NCBI GenBank assembly: GCA_963779225.1
Contig: CAVZWW010000003.1
Coordinates: 2,046,001-2,110,000 of the forward strand
Length of the DNA: 64,000 bases
Direction: 5' to 3'
Source: CAVPCZ01 sp963779225
GTDB taxonomy: Bacteria > Bacteroidota > Ignavibacteria > UBA10030 > UBA6906
Part shown: positions 1 through 7,625 of the stretch, one piece after another
Layout: every line of letters begins with the position of its first letter
Position numbering within the stretch: position 1 is the stretch's first letter
Translations under genes and position numbers: made by a program
The notes under the pieces: generated by a model
Database searches by the model: none
Seen by the model: the letters and a program-made list of their open reading frames with translations, nothing else
Told to the model about the DNA's origin: nothing

Positions 1-819
1 GTCTGGAAGAGCTCCGACAATGGCAATTCTTGGAACTCCAGAAATGACGGGTTTGGTGCCTCTGAATATCTCATGACGCTGGCTATGCTTGACACAAACC
101 TTTTTGCGGGTGGTCACCCCGTGTTCATATCAAACGTAAATGGTGGAGCCTGGAGACCCGCCGGCGCCGGAATGGCAGGCGCATCCGTGAAGTGCCTAAC
201 AGTGTGCGCCACAACGCTTCTCGCTGGGACCTGGAGTGATGGAGTGTATCGCTCTACCGACCATGGTGCGACCTGGACCCAGGCAAACGACGGCTTGGAG
301 GACAGTGTGATTTACGCGTTGGCCACAAGCGGCACCAAAGTCTTCGCCGGCACACAAAACAAGGGTGTATTCTTAACAACAGACAACGGCACACGGTGGA
401 CGGCCGTCAACGAAGGTCTGAAAGATCTGACAGTGATGGCCCTGGAGGTCTTTGGACCTGATCTGTACGGCGGGACCGCCGGGCTCGGCGTCTGGCGTCG
501 TCCCTTGTCGGAGCTGGTTGTCTCTGTTGAAGGGACGGCTACCGTTGCGCTCCCTAAGGAGTGCCGGCTCTTTCAGAACTACCCCAACCCCTTCAACCCT
601 TCGACGACGATCCGATATGGCTTGCCCGATCGTTCGCATGCAATATTGACGGTCTTCAACACTCTGGGGCAGCAGGTCGCGGTTCTCCAGAATGGGGAGC
701 AGGAGGTAGGCTATCACGAAGTGCAGTTTGATGGCGGCGAATTGTCGAGTGGCGTGTACTTCTATCGAATGCAGGCCGGGAACTTTGTGGAGACGAAGAA
801 ACTCATGTTGACGAAATAG
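1..819 (+). CDS. Secreted Asp-box repeat protein with T9SS sorting domain (5' partial)
   Basis: The reading frame is open from the first base of the window, so the N-terminus and signal peptide lie outside. At least three Asp-box (BNR-like) motifs are visible: SSDNGNSW, STDHGATW and TTDNGTRW. Such motifs mark beta-propeller proteins of the sortilin/sialidase fold. The last ~80 residues are a type IX secretion sorting domain beginning NYPNPFNPSTTIRYGLP and ending in a basic KKLMLTK tail. The protein is therefore probably exported and cell-surface anchored or released by the T9SS. The propeller's ligand cannot be inferred; sialidase activity is not implied. The sorting-domain DNA is almost identical to that of the gene at 2646. 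Confidence 0.85.
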   Translation, partial: VWKSSDNGNSWNSRNDGFGASEYLMTLAMLDTNLFAGGHPVFISNVNGGAWRPAGAGMAGASVKCLTVCATTLLAGTWSDGVYRSTDHGATWTQANDGLEDSVIYALATSGTKVFAGTQNKGVFLTTDNGTRWTAVNEGLKDLTVMALEVFGPDLYGGTAGLGVWRRPLSELVVSVEGTATVALPKECRLFQNYPNPFNPSTTIRYGLPDRSHAILTVFNTLGQQVAVLQNGEQEVGYHEVQFDGGELSSGVYFYRMQAGNFVETKKLMLTK

Positions 820-908
820 CGCACCGTCCGCACCTGACGCCGTGTGGAGTTGTATAACTGTGCGCGGTGCAGGTGAGCCGCGATCGTCAGAGCGCTCTCG
901 GAGAGAAG

Positions 909-1430
909 ATGAAGATACTGATCTTCAGTTGTCTGTGTACGTTCATCATGGCAGGTTGCTCGAAGCCAACGGATGCATCGGTTTCGGAAATCCCAGGTTC
1001 CACAACTCCGTCGTGGTCGTACGAAGGGACCGTGTCTTTCTCTCTCAATGGAGTCCAGCGAGCAATCGGTGTATTCGCTCAGTCAAACGGATACGTCCCC
1101 GGCGAGGTGGTCATCCGTGGGAGCGGAGAAGGGATGGAGAACACGCTGATGTTGACATTCAAGCCCAACGTCGGCAGGGTACAAAGCATCAACCGATCCA
1201 TGACGGGGTATTGGGATCTGGGGCTGTGTATACCCTTCAACAAGTACGTGCTGATGTCGGACACGCTCAATAGCATCCGTGTAACCTCGAGCGACAGCAC
1301 GTTGACAGGGCAATTCGACCTTATCTTCCGGTATGAGAAGGACACCACTCGAACGGCTACATTCTTGCATGGGACTTTTACCGTGAAAGCAGACACGGTT
1401 TACCCATTCAAGTACTGTATCGAGGGGTGA
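909..1430 (+). CDS. Hypothetical lipoprotein
   Basis: The start is placed at the ATG at 909, which begins a short basic/hydrophobic signal (MKILIFSCLCTFIMAGC) with a lipobox MAGC. A purine-rich GGAGAGAAG lies just upstream. An earlier in-frame start at 867 would add a non-signal-like extension. The mature ~155 residues (FSLNGVQRAIGVFAQSNGYV...) look like a beta-sandwich of a secreted lipoprotein. No family is recognised and no function is proposed. It lies between two T9SS-type genes, so an envelope location fits. Confidence 0.65.
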   Translation: MKILIFSCLCTFIMAGCSKPTDASVSEIPGSTTPSWSYEGTVSFSLNGVQRAIGVFAQSNGYVPGEVVIRGSGEGMENTLMLTFKPNVGRVQSINRSMTGYWDLGLCIPFNKYVLMSDTLNSIRVTSSDSTLTGQFDLIFRYEKDTTRTATFLHGTFTVKADTVYPFKYCIEG

Positions 1431-1496
1431 ATTCGAAATGGGGGAGCGCCCTAACCAGCGCCTGTACACGACGCCGGATGGGAATGGGTTTGTCAA

Positions 1497-1527
1497 TTGA
1501 CATTGGCGAAATTCATTGTTAACTTCG
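1497..1527 (+). promoter_or_regulatory. Bacteroidota-type promoter candidate (TTG-N20-TAACTTCG)
   Basis: TTG at 1497-1499 and TAACTTCG at 1520-1527 are separated by 20 bases. This fits the group's -33 TTG / -7 TAnnTTTG layout with a C for T change. The spacer begins ACATTGGCGAAAT, nearly the same as in the promoter candidate at 2511. It would transcribe the outer-membrane protein gene at 1809 with a long leader of about 270 bases. Confidence 0.45.
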
Positions 1528-1808
1528 CTTGTGATGTTTGTGGTATCTTCTGTTTATGACGGGGGTCACCTCTTCTCTTTGCTACAGCGTTGAACTCATC
1601 CACTCGCGCGCGCTGAGGCTCACGCCTTTCGGATAATTGCCACCAGGCTTCATCGTTCTCCTTGTTCCAACTAATACTTGAGATGGTGAACTCTGCCCTG
1701 TCATCCCTGCACCTTCTCAGGCATGCTTCGCACAATCTGTACGGACTCTCTTATAAGACACAAACCACGCGGGCGCAAGGTGGCAGCACTGAGAGGATGG
1801 ATGAAACC

Positions 1809-2453
1809 ATGACCAAACTATGTTTCGTGTTTCTGGCTGCACTTGTATTGTGTGTTTGTTCCGCGTTCGGGCAAGTGAGAATTGGTGCCCATGCCGGCCT
1901 GAATCTTTCGAAAGTTCTTGAGCCAGACGATAACAGTGTCGGCGAAACGTGGCCAATGCAGTCTCATTTTCTGGGCGGAGTCGTCCTGGATCTGGAACTC
2001 ACGAGCCAACTATTGCTGGCGTTGCAGGTCAATTGTACGCAGATGAGCTTCGTTGCCAACAATAGGTTTTGGGAGCTCTCTCTCAAGGGTAATACCACTT
2101 TCACCAATGATTATATCAATATTCCCATCTACGTCCGGTGGAGGATGGGAAAAGGTTCGCTCAGAGGATTTGTGGAGTGCGGCCCGATAGTCGCAGTTTT
2201 GGTATCAGCCGAAGCGCGTGGTGAGAGCCCAGGTCTGGAAACAACCACCAACGAAGTCGGCGCTATGTACCAGAAGACTGAAATAATTGTGGCTCTCGGT
2301 GTGGGTGGAGAGTTAACCCTCAACACCTCCCTCACTCTCGCAATATCAGGCCACTATGCGCACGGAATGTCCGAGATCTTCAAGTATCACGAATGGCACG
2401 GCTCCAGATCACGTGCACTTCAATTTGACCTGGGGCTGCTTGTGTCGATTTGA
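1809..2453 (+). CDS. Outer-membrane beta-barrel (PorT-like) protein
   Basis: A signal peptide (MTKLCFVFLAALVLCVCSAFG) is followed by QVRIGAHAGLNLSKV, the typical opening of outer-membrane beta-barrel domain proteins of the PorT/OMP_b-brl_2 type. The remaining ~190 residues alternate hydrophobic/polar strands, e.g. GFVECGPIVAVLV and IIVALGVGGELTLN, and end in a strand-like LQFDLGLLVSI, as expected for an 8-strand barrel. ATG 1797 is four codons upstream and also possible; GAGAGG at 1791-1796 suits 1809 better by spacing. Function unknown: structural or ligand-binding barrel in the outer membrane. Confidence 0.7.
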   Translation: MTKLCFVFLAALVLCVCSAFGQVRIGAHAGLNLSKVLEPDDNSVGETWPMQSHFLGGVVLDLELTSQLLLALQVNCTQMSFVANNRFWELSLKGNTTFTNDYINIPIYVRWRMGKGSLRGFVECGPIVAVLVSAEARGESPGLETTTNEVGAMYQKTEIIVALGVGGELTLNTSLTLAISGHYAHGMSEIFKYHEWHGSRSRALQFDLGLLVSI

Positions 2454-2510
2454 AATGGACCATCCCCCAACTGCCGCCTGCAATCACCGCGTGGGTGGCG
2501 CATGCCTTGA

Positions 2511-2541
2511 TTGACATTTGCGAAATCGCAGTGTACATTCG
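2511..2541 (+). promoter_or_regulatory. Bacteroidota-type promoter candidate (TTG-N20-TACATTCG)
   Basis: TTG at 2511-2513 and TACATTCG at 2534-2541, with 20 bases between. The opening TTGACATTTGCGAAAT nearly matches the candidate at 1497. Transcription would start about 100 bases before the T9SS gene at 2646. Confidence 0.5.
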
Positions 2542-2645
2542 TCCATGCATCGCCTCTTCGTCCGATGGATCGGGGGCTCGTTTGTTGTGAGCGGCGCAGG
2601 TAAGCTGAGAGCTGTTAGGCAGTGCCTAGAGTTGGGAGGTGAATC

Positions 2646-3347
2646 ATGAGGCAGATGCTGATTGTGTTTCTGACTGTCCTCAAATGTACAAGCACGACAG
2701 CTCAAATCCAGGTCGGAGTTCGGACAGACCGTTTGTCGTACCAATATGGGGATACTGTCGGGATAATCGTCACGGCACATAATCCGACTGCGGATACAGT
2801 TCGCCTCTCGTTTCCGTCCTCATGCCAGGCAAGTTGCATTGTCGACGATTTCGATTTTGCCGACCATATGGGGTGCGCCCTTATCGTGACCTTCAAGACG
2901 ATTCCGCCGGATAGTTCGGCGACATGGGATCATCTGAAATGTCCTGCCCGTAATGCTGGTCACCCACTGCTTTCGGTAGGCCCTCACGCGGTCGTAGGGG
3001 AAGTGCTTGGGTATGCAAGATCGGATACGCTTCGTTTTCTCGTGTCTCCGGTGTCTTCCGTTGTAGCTGACCAGCTGATACCTGCCAGTTTTCTCCTCAT
3101 GCAGAACTATCCCAACCCCTTCAACCCTTCGACGACGATCCGATATGGCTTGCCCAATCGTTCGCACGTGACGCTGACCGTCTTCAACACCCTCGGCCAA
3201 GAGGTCGCGCAGCTCGTCGATGAAGAACAGGATGCAGGGTACCACGAGGTGAAGTTTGGTGGGAAGGGGCTTTCAAGCGGGGTATACTTCTACAGGATGC
3301 AAGCCGGGGATTACATCCAGACGCGGAAACTCCTGCTCTGCAAATGA
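2646..3347 (+). CDS. Small secreted protein with T9SS sorting domain
   Basis: A good ribosome site (GGGAGGTGAATC) precedes ATG 2646. The N-terminus MRQMLIVFLTVLKCTSTTAQ is a signal peptide. Residues ~20-140 read as one immunoglobulin-like beta-sandwich (RLSYQYGDTVGIIVTAHNPT...), resembling the intracellular-proteinase-inhibitor/CARDB-like type. The last ~85 residues are a T9SS type A sorting domain with NYPNPFNPSTTIRYGLP and the terminal TRKLLLCK. Export through the T9SS is therefore expected. The globular domain's role is unknown. A promoter candidate sits about 100 bases upstream. Confidence 0.8.
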   Translation: MRQMLIVFLTVLKCTSTTAQIQVGVRTDRLSYQYGDTVGIIVTAHNPTADTVRLSFPSSCQASCIVDDFDFADHMGCALIVTFKTIPPDSSATWDHLKCPARNAGHPLLSVGPHAVVGEVLGYARSDTLRFLVSPVSSVVADQLIPASFLLMQNYPNPFNPSTTIRYGLPNRSHVTLTVFNTLGQEVAQLVDEEQDAGYHEVKFGGKGLSSGVYFYRMQAGDYIQTRKLLLCK

Positions 3348-3509
3348 GATCAGGCGACAAACGCGGCCTGCGGTTGCCTCAAAGCCTGTCGACGAAGCCG
3401 GCAGAGACTCCGGGTTCGGCAGTCTTTGGCGTTTCATTTTGATGTCCTGACACCCGCAGAGCAGCTGTCTGGTTGACAGCCAGCAGCAGCATTCTTGAAC
3501 GCTCAAAGT

Positions 3510-3537
3510 GCTAACCAAGAAAAGTGTTTTAGTTAGC
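3510..3537. promoter_or_regulatory. Inverted repeat, copy A (covarying hairpin)
   Basis: GCTAAC (3510-3515) pairs with GTTAGC (3532-3537) around a 16-base loop that itself contains AAAA...TTTT. The equivalent arms in copy B read GTCAAC and GTTGAC. Two pairs have changed on both sides so pairing is kept. It lies ~270 bases before the kinase start. It could be an operator dyad or an RNA hairpin. Confidence 0.6.
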
Positions 3538-3767
3538 AATCCGCGTTGTGCAAAAAGGTTTGAAACCCGGAAACCCTAATGAATACAACGTATCTGTAGG
3601 TCTGCTCTTTTGTTGGTGTTATCGCCAGTACCATCCGACTTGTCAAATCTCTCTTTTGGTCTTCTATCCTCAATCACCCCCGGCCTCGATCAGGAATGGT
3701 CATCTGTCCGCAAACCCCAATTGTATCTTCCTCATCTGACAGCGTTATCCCGGCCATGACCGCGAAG

Positions 3768-3798
3768 TTGACAGTGAAAAGGAAAGAGCGTATCTTTT
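3768..3798 (+). promoter_or_regulatory. Promoter candidate of the zeta-like toxin gene
   Basis: TTG at 3768-3770, a 20-base spacer, then TATCTTTT at 3791-3798. This is the same layout as the candidates at 1497 and 2511. The ATG at 3808 lies only 10 bases past the -7 box, so the leader would be very short. Copy B has lost this stretch. Confidence 0.45.
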
Positions 3799-3807
3799 TA
3801 CAGGAAT

Positions 3808-4377
3808 ATGCCGTCTGTCTACATAATTGGTGGTCCCAACGGGGCTGGGAAGACAACCCTGGCACAAACCCTCTTACCGGAGTTTCTCCGGGTCGTTGAT
3901 TTCGTAAACGCGGATCATATTGCCAGTGGACTTTCGGGTTTCAACCCGGGATCCGTCTCTGTTGAGGCCGGGAGAGCAATGCTGAGGCGTATTCACGAGC
4001 TTGCCGAAGCTGGTAAAGACTTTGCCTTTGAGACCACGCTTGCGTCGAGGTTCTTTACGGGTTTTCTTGAAGACCTCAAACAGAAAGGCTATTCGGTAAC
4101 ACTTATCTATGTCTGGCTCAGAACGGCCCGCCTGGCATTACGGCGCGTTCGTTATCGCGTTTCGAACGGGGGGCACGATGTCCCTGAGGACGTCGTCATC
4201 AGGCGCTATTTGAGAGGTCTCGAGAACCTTCGCGAAGATTATTTACCTCTGGCTGATGCTTGGTACATTTACGACAATTCCGGTCCTGAACCTATTCTTG
4301 TGGCCGAACGCCAGATCGGTAGCGAACCGCTTGTTCATTCAGCGGCTGTCTGGAAAAAGATTTCGGGGAGATCATGA
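3808..4377 (+). CDS. Zeta-toxin-family P-loop kinase
   Basis: The protein starts MPSVYIIGGPNGAGKTT, a Walker A loop at residues ~9-17. It continues with FVNADHIASGLSGFNP and DFAFETTLASRF, motifs of zeta-toxin/AAA_33-type kinases, then an arginine-rich segment (LRRVRYRVSNGGHDVP) like the nucleotide-binding lid. Length (189 residues) fits the chromosomal zeta-like family. Classical zeta toxins phosphorylate UDP-N-acetylglucosamine; whether this member does so is unknown. Its stop overlaps the start of a 59-residue gene by the sequence ATGA, so the two are probably translated together as a toxin-antitoxin-like pair. A second, broken copy lies at 4941. Confidence 0.8.
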   Translation: MPSVYIIGGPNGAGKTTLAQTLLPEFLRVVDFVNADHIASGLSGFNPGSVSVEAGRAMLRRIHELAEAGKDFAFETTLASRFFTGFLEDLKQKGYSVTLIYVWLRTARLALRRVRYRVSNGGHDVPEDVVIRRYLRGLENLREDYLPLADAWYIYDNSGPEPILVAERQIGSEPLVHSAAVWKKISGRS

Positions 4378-4553
4378 CGAAGCAGCAACGCAGGACCCGT
4401 GAACTCATTGTTGCTGGAGTGGGCGAGGCAATCGCCAGGGCGTTGGAACGTCACAAGAAACTTGGCGAATCCATTGTCGTCTGGAAACATGGGAGAATTG
4501 TGACGCTCAAACCCCACCAGATTCCCTCAAGACCCCACCGACCGCATCGCTGA
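4374..4553 (+). CDS. 59-residue partner of the zeta-like kinase (putative antitoxin)
   Basis: ATG 4374 overlaps the kinase stop (ATGA). The product opens MTKQQRRTRELIVAGVGEAI and contains RALERHKKLGESIVVWKHG before a basic, proline/histidine-rich tail. Small proteins with an A-x3-A-x3-A helix and a LGESI-x-VW motif often sit directly next to chromosomal zeta-like kinases, usually as the predicted antitoxin. The 4-base overlap implies translational coupling and a fixed ratio. It is short enough to be missed by length-filtered gene calling. Copy B has no equivalent intact gene. Confidence 0.65.
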   Translation: MTKQQRRTRELIVAGVGEAIARALERHKKLGESIVVWKHGRIVTLKPHQIPSRPHRPHR

Positions 4554-4658
4554 GGTGTCAGCTCCTTTCGCGTCTCGACGATCACCTTTCCTCAGAGCGC
4601 GAATACCGCCAAATGGTTTTTCGAAGCCGGGATTGCTCAGGGAAGTGACTGACTAGCT

Positions 4659-5307
4659 GGTTGACAGCCGACTGCAGCGTTCTTGACACTGCAAACTGTC
4701 AACCAATATAAGTGCTTTAGTTGACAATCCGCGTTGTGCGAAAAGGTTTGAAACTCGGAAGCCCTAATGTATACAACGTATCTATAGGTCTGCTCATTTA
4801 TTGGTGCTATCGCCAGTACTATCCGAAGTTTCAAACCCCTCCTTTGTCTCCCATTCTTCATCAGGCCCGACATCGGCCGGGGATCTTCTTCTTCCACAAA
4901 GCCCCTTGGTATCCTGCCATTTGACAGACTCATCACGGCCTTGACAGGGAAGGAGTTTCTCCGGGTCGTTGATTTCGTAAATGCGGATCATATTGCCAGT
5001 GGGCTTTCTGGTTTCAACCCGGGATCCGTCTCTTATGAGGCCGGGAGAGCGAAGTTGAAGCGTATTCACGAACTTGCCGAAGCTGGTCGAGACTTTGCCT
5101 TTGAGACCACGCTTGCCTCGAGGTTCTTTGCGGGTTTTCTTGAAGACCTCTGGCAGAAAGGCTATTCGGTAACACTGATCTCTGTTTGGCTCAGAACGGC
5201 CGGCCTGGCATTTCGGCGCGTTCGTTATCGTGTTTCGAACGGAGGGCACGATGTCCCTGAAGACATGGGCTTCAGGCGGTATTTGAGAGGACTCGAAAAT
5301 GTTCGCG
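4659..5307 (+). repeat. Copy B of the duplicated zeta-like module (degenerate)
   Basis: Matches 3471-4240 but lacks roughly 110 bases corresponding to about 3780-3885 of copy A, which carry the promoter -7 box, start codon and Walker A loop. It also diverges after the segment equivalent to 4230. The upstream non-coding part is kept, with GGTTGACAG (4659-4667) and CTGTCAACC (4696-4704) as a further inverted pair. Confidence 0.85.
4698..4725. promoter_or_regulatory. Inverted repeat, copy B (covarying hairpin)
   Basis: GTCAAC (4698-4703) and GTTGAC (4720-4725) around a 16-base loop. Compared with copy A (GCTAAC/GTTAGC), pairs 2 and 3 are exchanged C-G to T-A and T-A to C-G with compensation on the other arm. 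GTTGAC also occurs at 4660, so alternative pairings are possible here. Confidence 0.6.
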
Positions 5308-5315
5308 GATTCTAG
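4941..5315 (+). pseudogene. Zeta-toxin-like kinase remnant lacking the P-loop
   Basis: The frame reads EFLRVVDFVNADHIASGLSG onward, nearly identical to residues ~30-140 of the intact kinase at 3808. The start codon and Walker A loop are missing through a deletion. The C-terminus is replaced after GLENVRGF by an early stop. Without a nucleotide-binding loop it cannot act as a kinase. It is read here as a decayed duplicate, although a short protein could still be made. No intact partner gene follows. Confidence 0.8.
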
Positions 5316-5490
5316 CCTGCTCTACGAAGCGATCGTGGATTTACGAACCCAGCAGTTCCCTCACGAGAAACTGCCTAATCCGTAGGCGATTCCGGCTTGC
5401 TGCTGCTTCTGCACCTCAAACGCATCGCCAGGGTTTGGGCGTGGACTGTGCCATACAAATGTCGATCGCCGTGTGTACGCCCGTGGGCTG

Positions 5491-5850
5491 TCAAATCTGT
5501 TGAACGTCGGCAATAATTATCACAGAGCAGGGTGACCCGCCGAAAATCACAAGCGAGGCATACAACATTGCCGTGAACTCCCGCCCGCTCATCGACCGGC
5601 AAAGGGCTCGCAAGCTAACGCTGTCCCCTTCCCCCATCAGCTTCTTCGCGATCTCATTGCGCTTCTCTTCCTCGACAAGAAAATCGAGTCCTCGCAGCCC
5701 AAGTGCGGACTCAGCGGGGATTTGAAGGAGGTCGGAGGCTTTCTCGTTGAGGTAGGAAATCACTCCCTCAGGCTGTTTCGAAATCAGAATGCCGAGGGGC
5801 AACCTATCGAGAACCTCCTGAAAATCGTTGGACTGTCCCACCATGACCAT
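5491..5850 (-). CDS. Single PAS-domain protein
   Basis: The 119 residues form essentially one PAS domain: LDRLPLGILISKQPEGVISYLNEKASDLLQ... followed by GLRGLDFLVEEEKRNEIAKKL and a closing strand SVIIIADVQ. PAS domains bind small ligands or mediate protein contacts. There is no attached kinase, GGDEF or DNA-binding domain, so it may act through a partner in trans or be the remnant of a larger sensor. The second Met (start at 5844) has the better spacing from an AGGT upstream. The gene is divergent from hisS. Confidence 0.65.
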   Translation of the reverse strand: MVMVGQSNDFQEVLDRLPLGILISKQPEGVISYLNEKASDLLQIPAESALGLRGLDFLVEEEKRNEIAKKLMGEGDSVSLRALCRSMSGREFTAMLYASLVIFGGSPCSVIIIADVQQI

Positions 5851-6146
5851 ACCTGTCGGTTGTAAAACGAATGGACGACTGTTCCAATGCTACGAAACTC
5901 TCGTCACATCTTCAAGGTCTCTGCAGACCACCACCGCACCGTAATGCGGGATGGGTTGTCCTGCTCAAAGGACGTGATCTTCAGTTCTTTTCCTGAATAT
6001 TCCATAGAAGTCAGCTTCGTTTCTTGTTGCCCCACCTGAAAATTGAGTCAGGCGCCGAAGGGTTGCAACTGCACCTGAATAGTCGTATTTTGAAATGGAT
6101 ACAGTCCACCACCTTCCTCCTGTCAAAGACACACTGACTCCCGAGT
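5851..6146. other. Intergenic region between PAS gene and hisS
   Basis: About 300 bases between divergent genes. It must carry promoters for both, but no box was recognised with confidence. No RNA structure or repeat stands out. Confidence 0.4.
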
Positions 6147-7598
6147 ATGGCTGACGAACGTCTTGTTGAACCCCGGCTCCTGAAAGGATTCCGGGACTAC
6201 CTCCCTGCGCAAATGAATGCCCGGCAGAAGATGATCGCCACCATCCGCCAGGTATACGAACGCTATGGTTTTCTTCCCCTTGAAACACCCGCCCAGGAAT
6301 ATCGCGTGACCCTGCTGGGCTACGGCGACGAGAATACGAAACAAATATTTGAGTTCAAGAACCCGGAAGGGGAGGATGTCGCCCTGCGGTTCGATCTTAC
6401 CGTCTCTCTTGCGCGCGTCGTGGCGCAATACCCGGATCTCCCCCTTCCGTTCCGACGCTATCAGGTGGCTCCCGTCTGGCGCGTGGACAAGCCGGACCCG
6501 GGACGATTTCGAGAATTCATTCAATTCGACCTGGATTCCGTGGGTGCGGTCTCGCTCGCAGCCGATGTCGAAATCCTCTCGGGAATGTATGACACACTGC
6601 GGGCGCTGGGAATTGAACGCTTCAAAGTCCGCTTCAGCGACAGAAAAGTGCTCAATAGCCTTCTGGACTTTGCCGGGATTCCCCGTGAGATGGCTCATGG
6701 TGTCTTCCGCGTCCTCGACAAGCTTGAGAAGATCGGGGTTGACAATGTCGCGGCGGAATTGACCACCGGCCGCACGGATCTTTCCGGCGACACCATACGC
6801 GGACTGGGAGTTTCGCCCGCGTCTGTGGCGAAAATTAAAGAATTCCTTGCGCTCCCCAAAGGGCGACGGCTCGATGTGCTGGCGGCACTTTCCACCCTCT
6901 TCGCCGGCGTGCCATCCGCCGCCGAGGCGATCGGCGAACTCCAATTTCTCTGCTCTTCGCTGGATGCCCTTGAAATCCCCGATGAATTCGTGACTCTCGA
7001 TCTGAACATCGCCCGCGGGCTCGACTACTACACCGGACCCGTTTTCGAGGCGGTATTGACCGACGCGCCTGAATTCGGCTCGGTATTCGGTGGCGGCCGG
7101 TATGACGGCCTGGTCGAACGGTTTCTCGGCCGGAAAATCCCCGGCGTCGGAGCATCCATCGGTGTCGATCGGCTGTTCGCAGCGATGCAGAAACTCGGAC
7201 TTATTGAACTCGTGTCTTCCACCGCGCAGGTTTTCGTGACAGTCATGGAACCCGCCCGCCTGAATGAGTATCAGCAGCTCACACGCCGGCTTCGCCAGGC
7301 GGGTATCAACACGGAACTCTATCTGGGCGAAGAAAAGGGGCTCGGCAAACAATTGCAGTATGCCAACCGGCAGCAGATCCCGGTGGCGGTGATCATCGGA
7401 AGCGATGAATTCGCGCGCGGGGAGGTCACGATAAAAGACCTTGCTCTGGGTGCAAAACTCCAGGACAAGAAGAAGACGGCGGTCGGAAAAGAACGTGACG
7501 AGTGGTTGCACCTCATGCGCACAGCGCAGTTTTCGGTTCCCCTCGACGGGTGCGTTGACCACGTGCGCGAAGTGCTTGCCCGACCTAAAGTGTCCTGA
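6147..7598 (+). CDS. hisS: Histidyl-tRNA synthetase
   Basis: Charges tRNA-His with histidine in the cytoplasm. Class II signatures are clear: LLKGFRDYLPAQMNARQKMI at the start, motif 2 region FRRYQVAPVWRVDKPDPGRFREF, the histidine-binding RGLDYYTGPVFE, and motif 3 FGGGRYDGLVERF with GVGASIGVDRL. A C-terminal anticodon-binding domain (VFVTVMEPARLNEYQQL...GEVTIKDL) follows. At 483 residues it is longer than the ~420-residue E. coli type because of extra residues in the insertion domain and C-terminus. hutH starts 27 bases downstream on the same strand, so cotranscription is likely. Confidence 0.95.
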   Translation: MADERLVEPRLLKGFRDYLPAQMNARQKMIATIRQVYERYGFLPLETPAQEYRVTLLGYGDENTKQIFEFKNPEGEDVALRFDLTVSLARVVAQYPDLPLPFRRYQVAPVWRVDKPDPGRFREFIQFDLDSVGAVSLAADVEILSGMYDTLRALGIERFKVRFSDRKVLNSLLDFAGIPREMAHGVFRVLDKLEKIGVDNVAAELTTGRTDLSGDTIRGLGVSPASVAKIKEFLALPKGRRLDVLAALSTLFAGVPSAAEAIGELQFLCSSLDALEIPDEFVTLDLNIARGLDYYTGPVFEAVLTDAPEFGSVFGGGRYDGLVERFLGRKIPGVGASIGVDRLFAAMQKLGLIELVSSTAQVFVTVMEPARLNEYQQLTRRLRQAGINTELYLGEEKGLGKQLQYANRQQIPVAVIIGSDEFARGEVTIKDLALGAKLQDKKKTAVGKERDEWLHLMRTAQFSVPLDGCVDHVREVLARPKVS

Positions 7599-7625
7599 CG
7601 CATTGCTCAATTTGCCGGGATCTCC

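Larger units (their letters stand above)
3471..4240 (+). repeat. Copy A of a duplicated zeta-like toxin module
   Basis: From GGTTGACAGCC at 3471 through most of the kinase gene, this DNA is closely similar to 4659-5307. The match includes ~300 bases of non-coding upstream DNA. Copy A is the intact copy. The non-coding part also holds the hairpin at 3510-3537 and the promoter at 3768. Confidence 0.85.
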
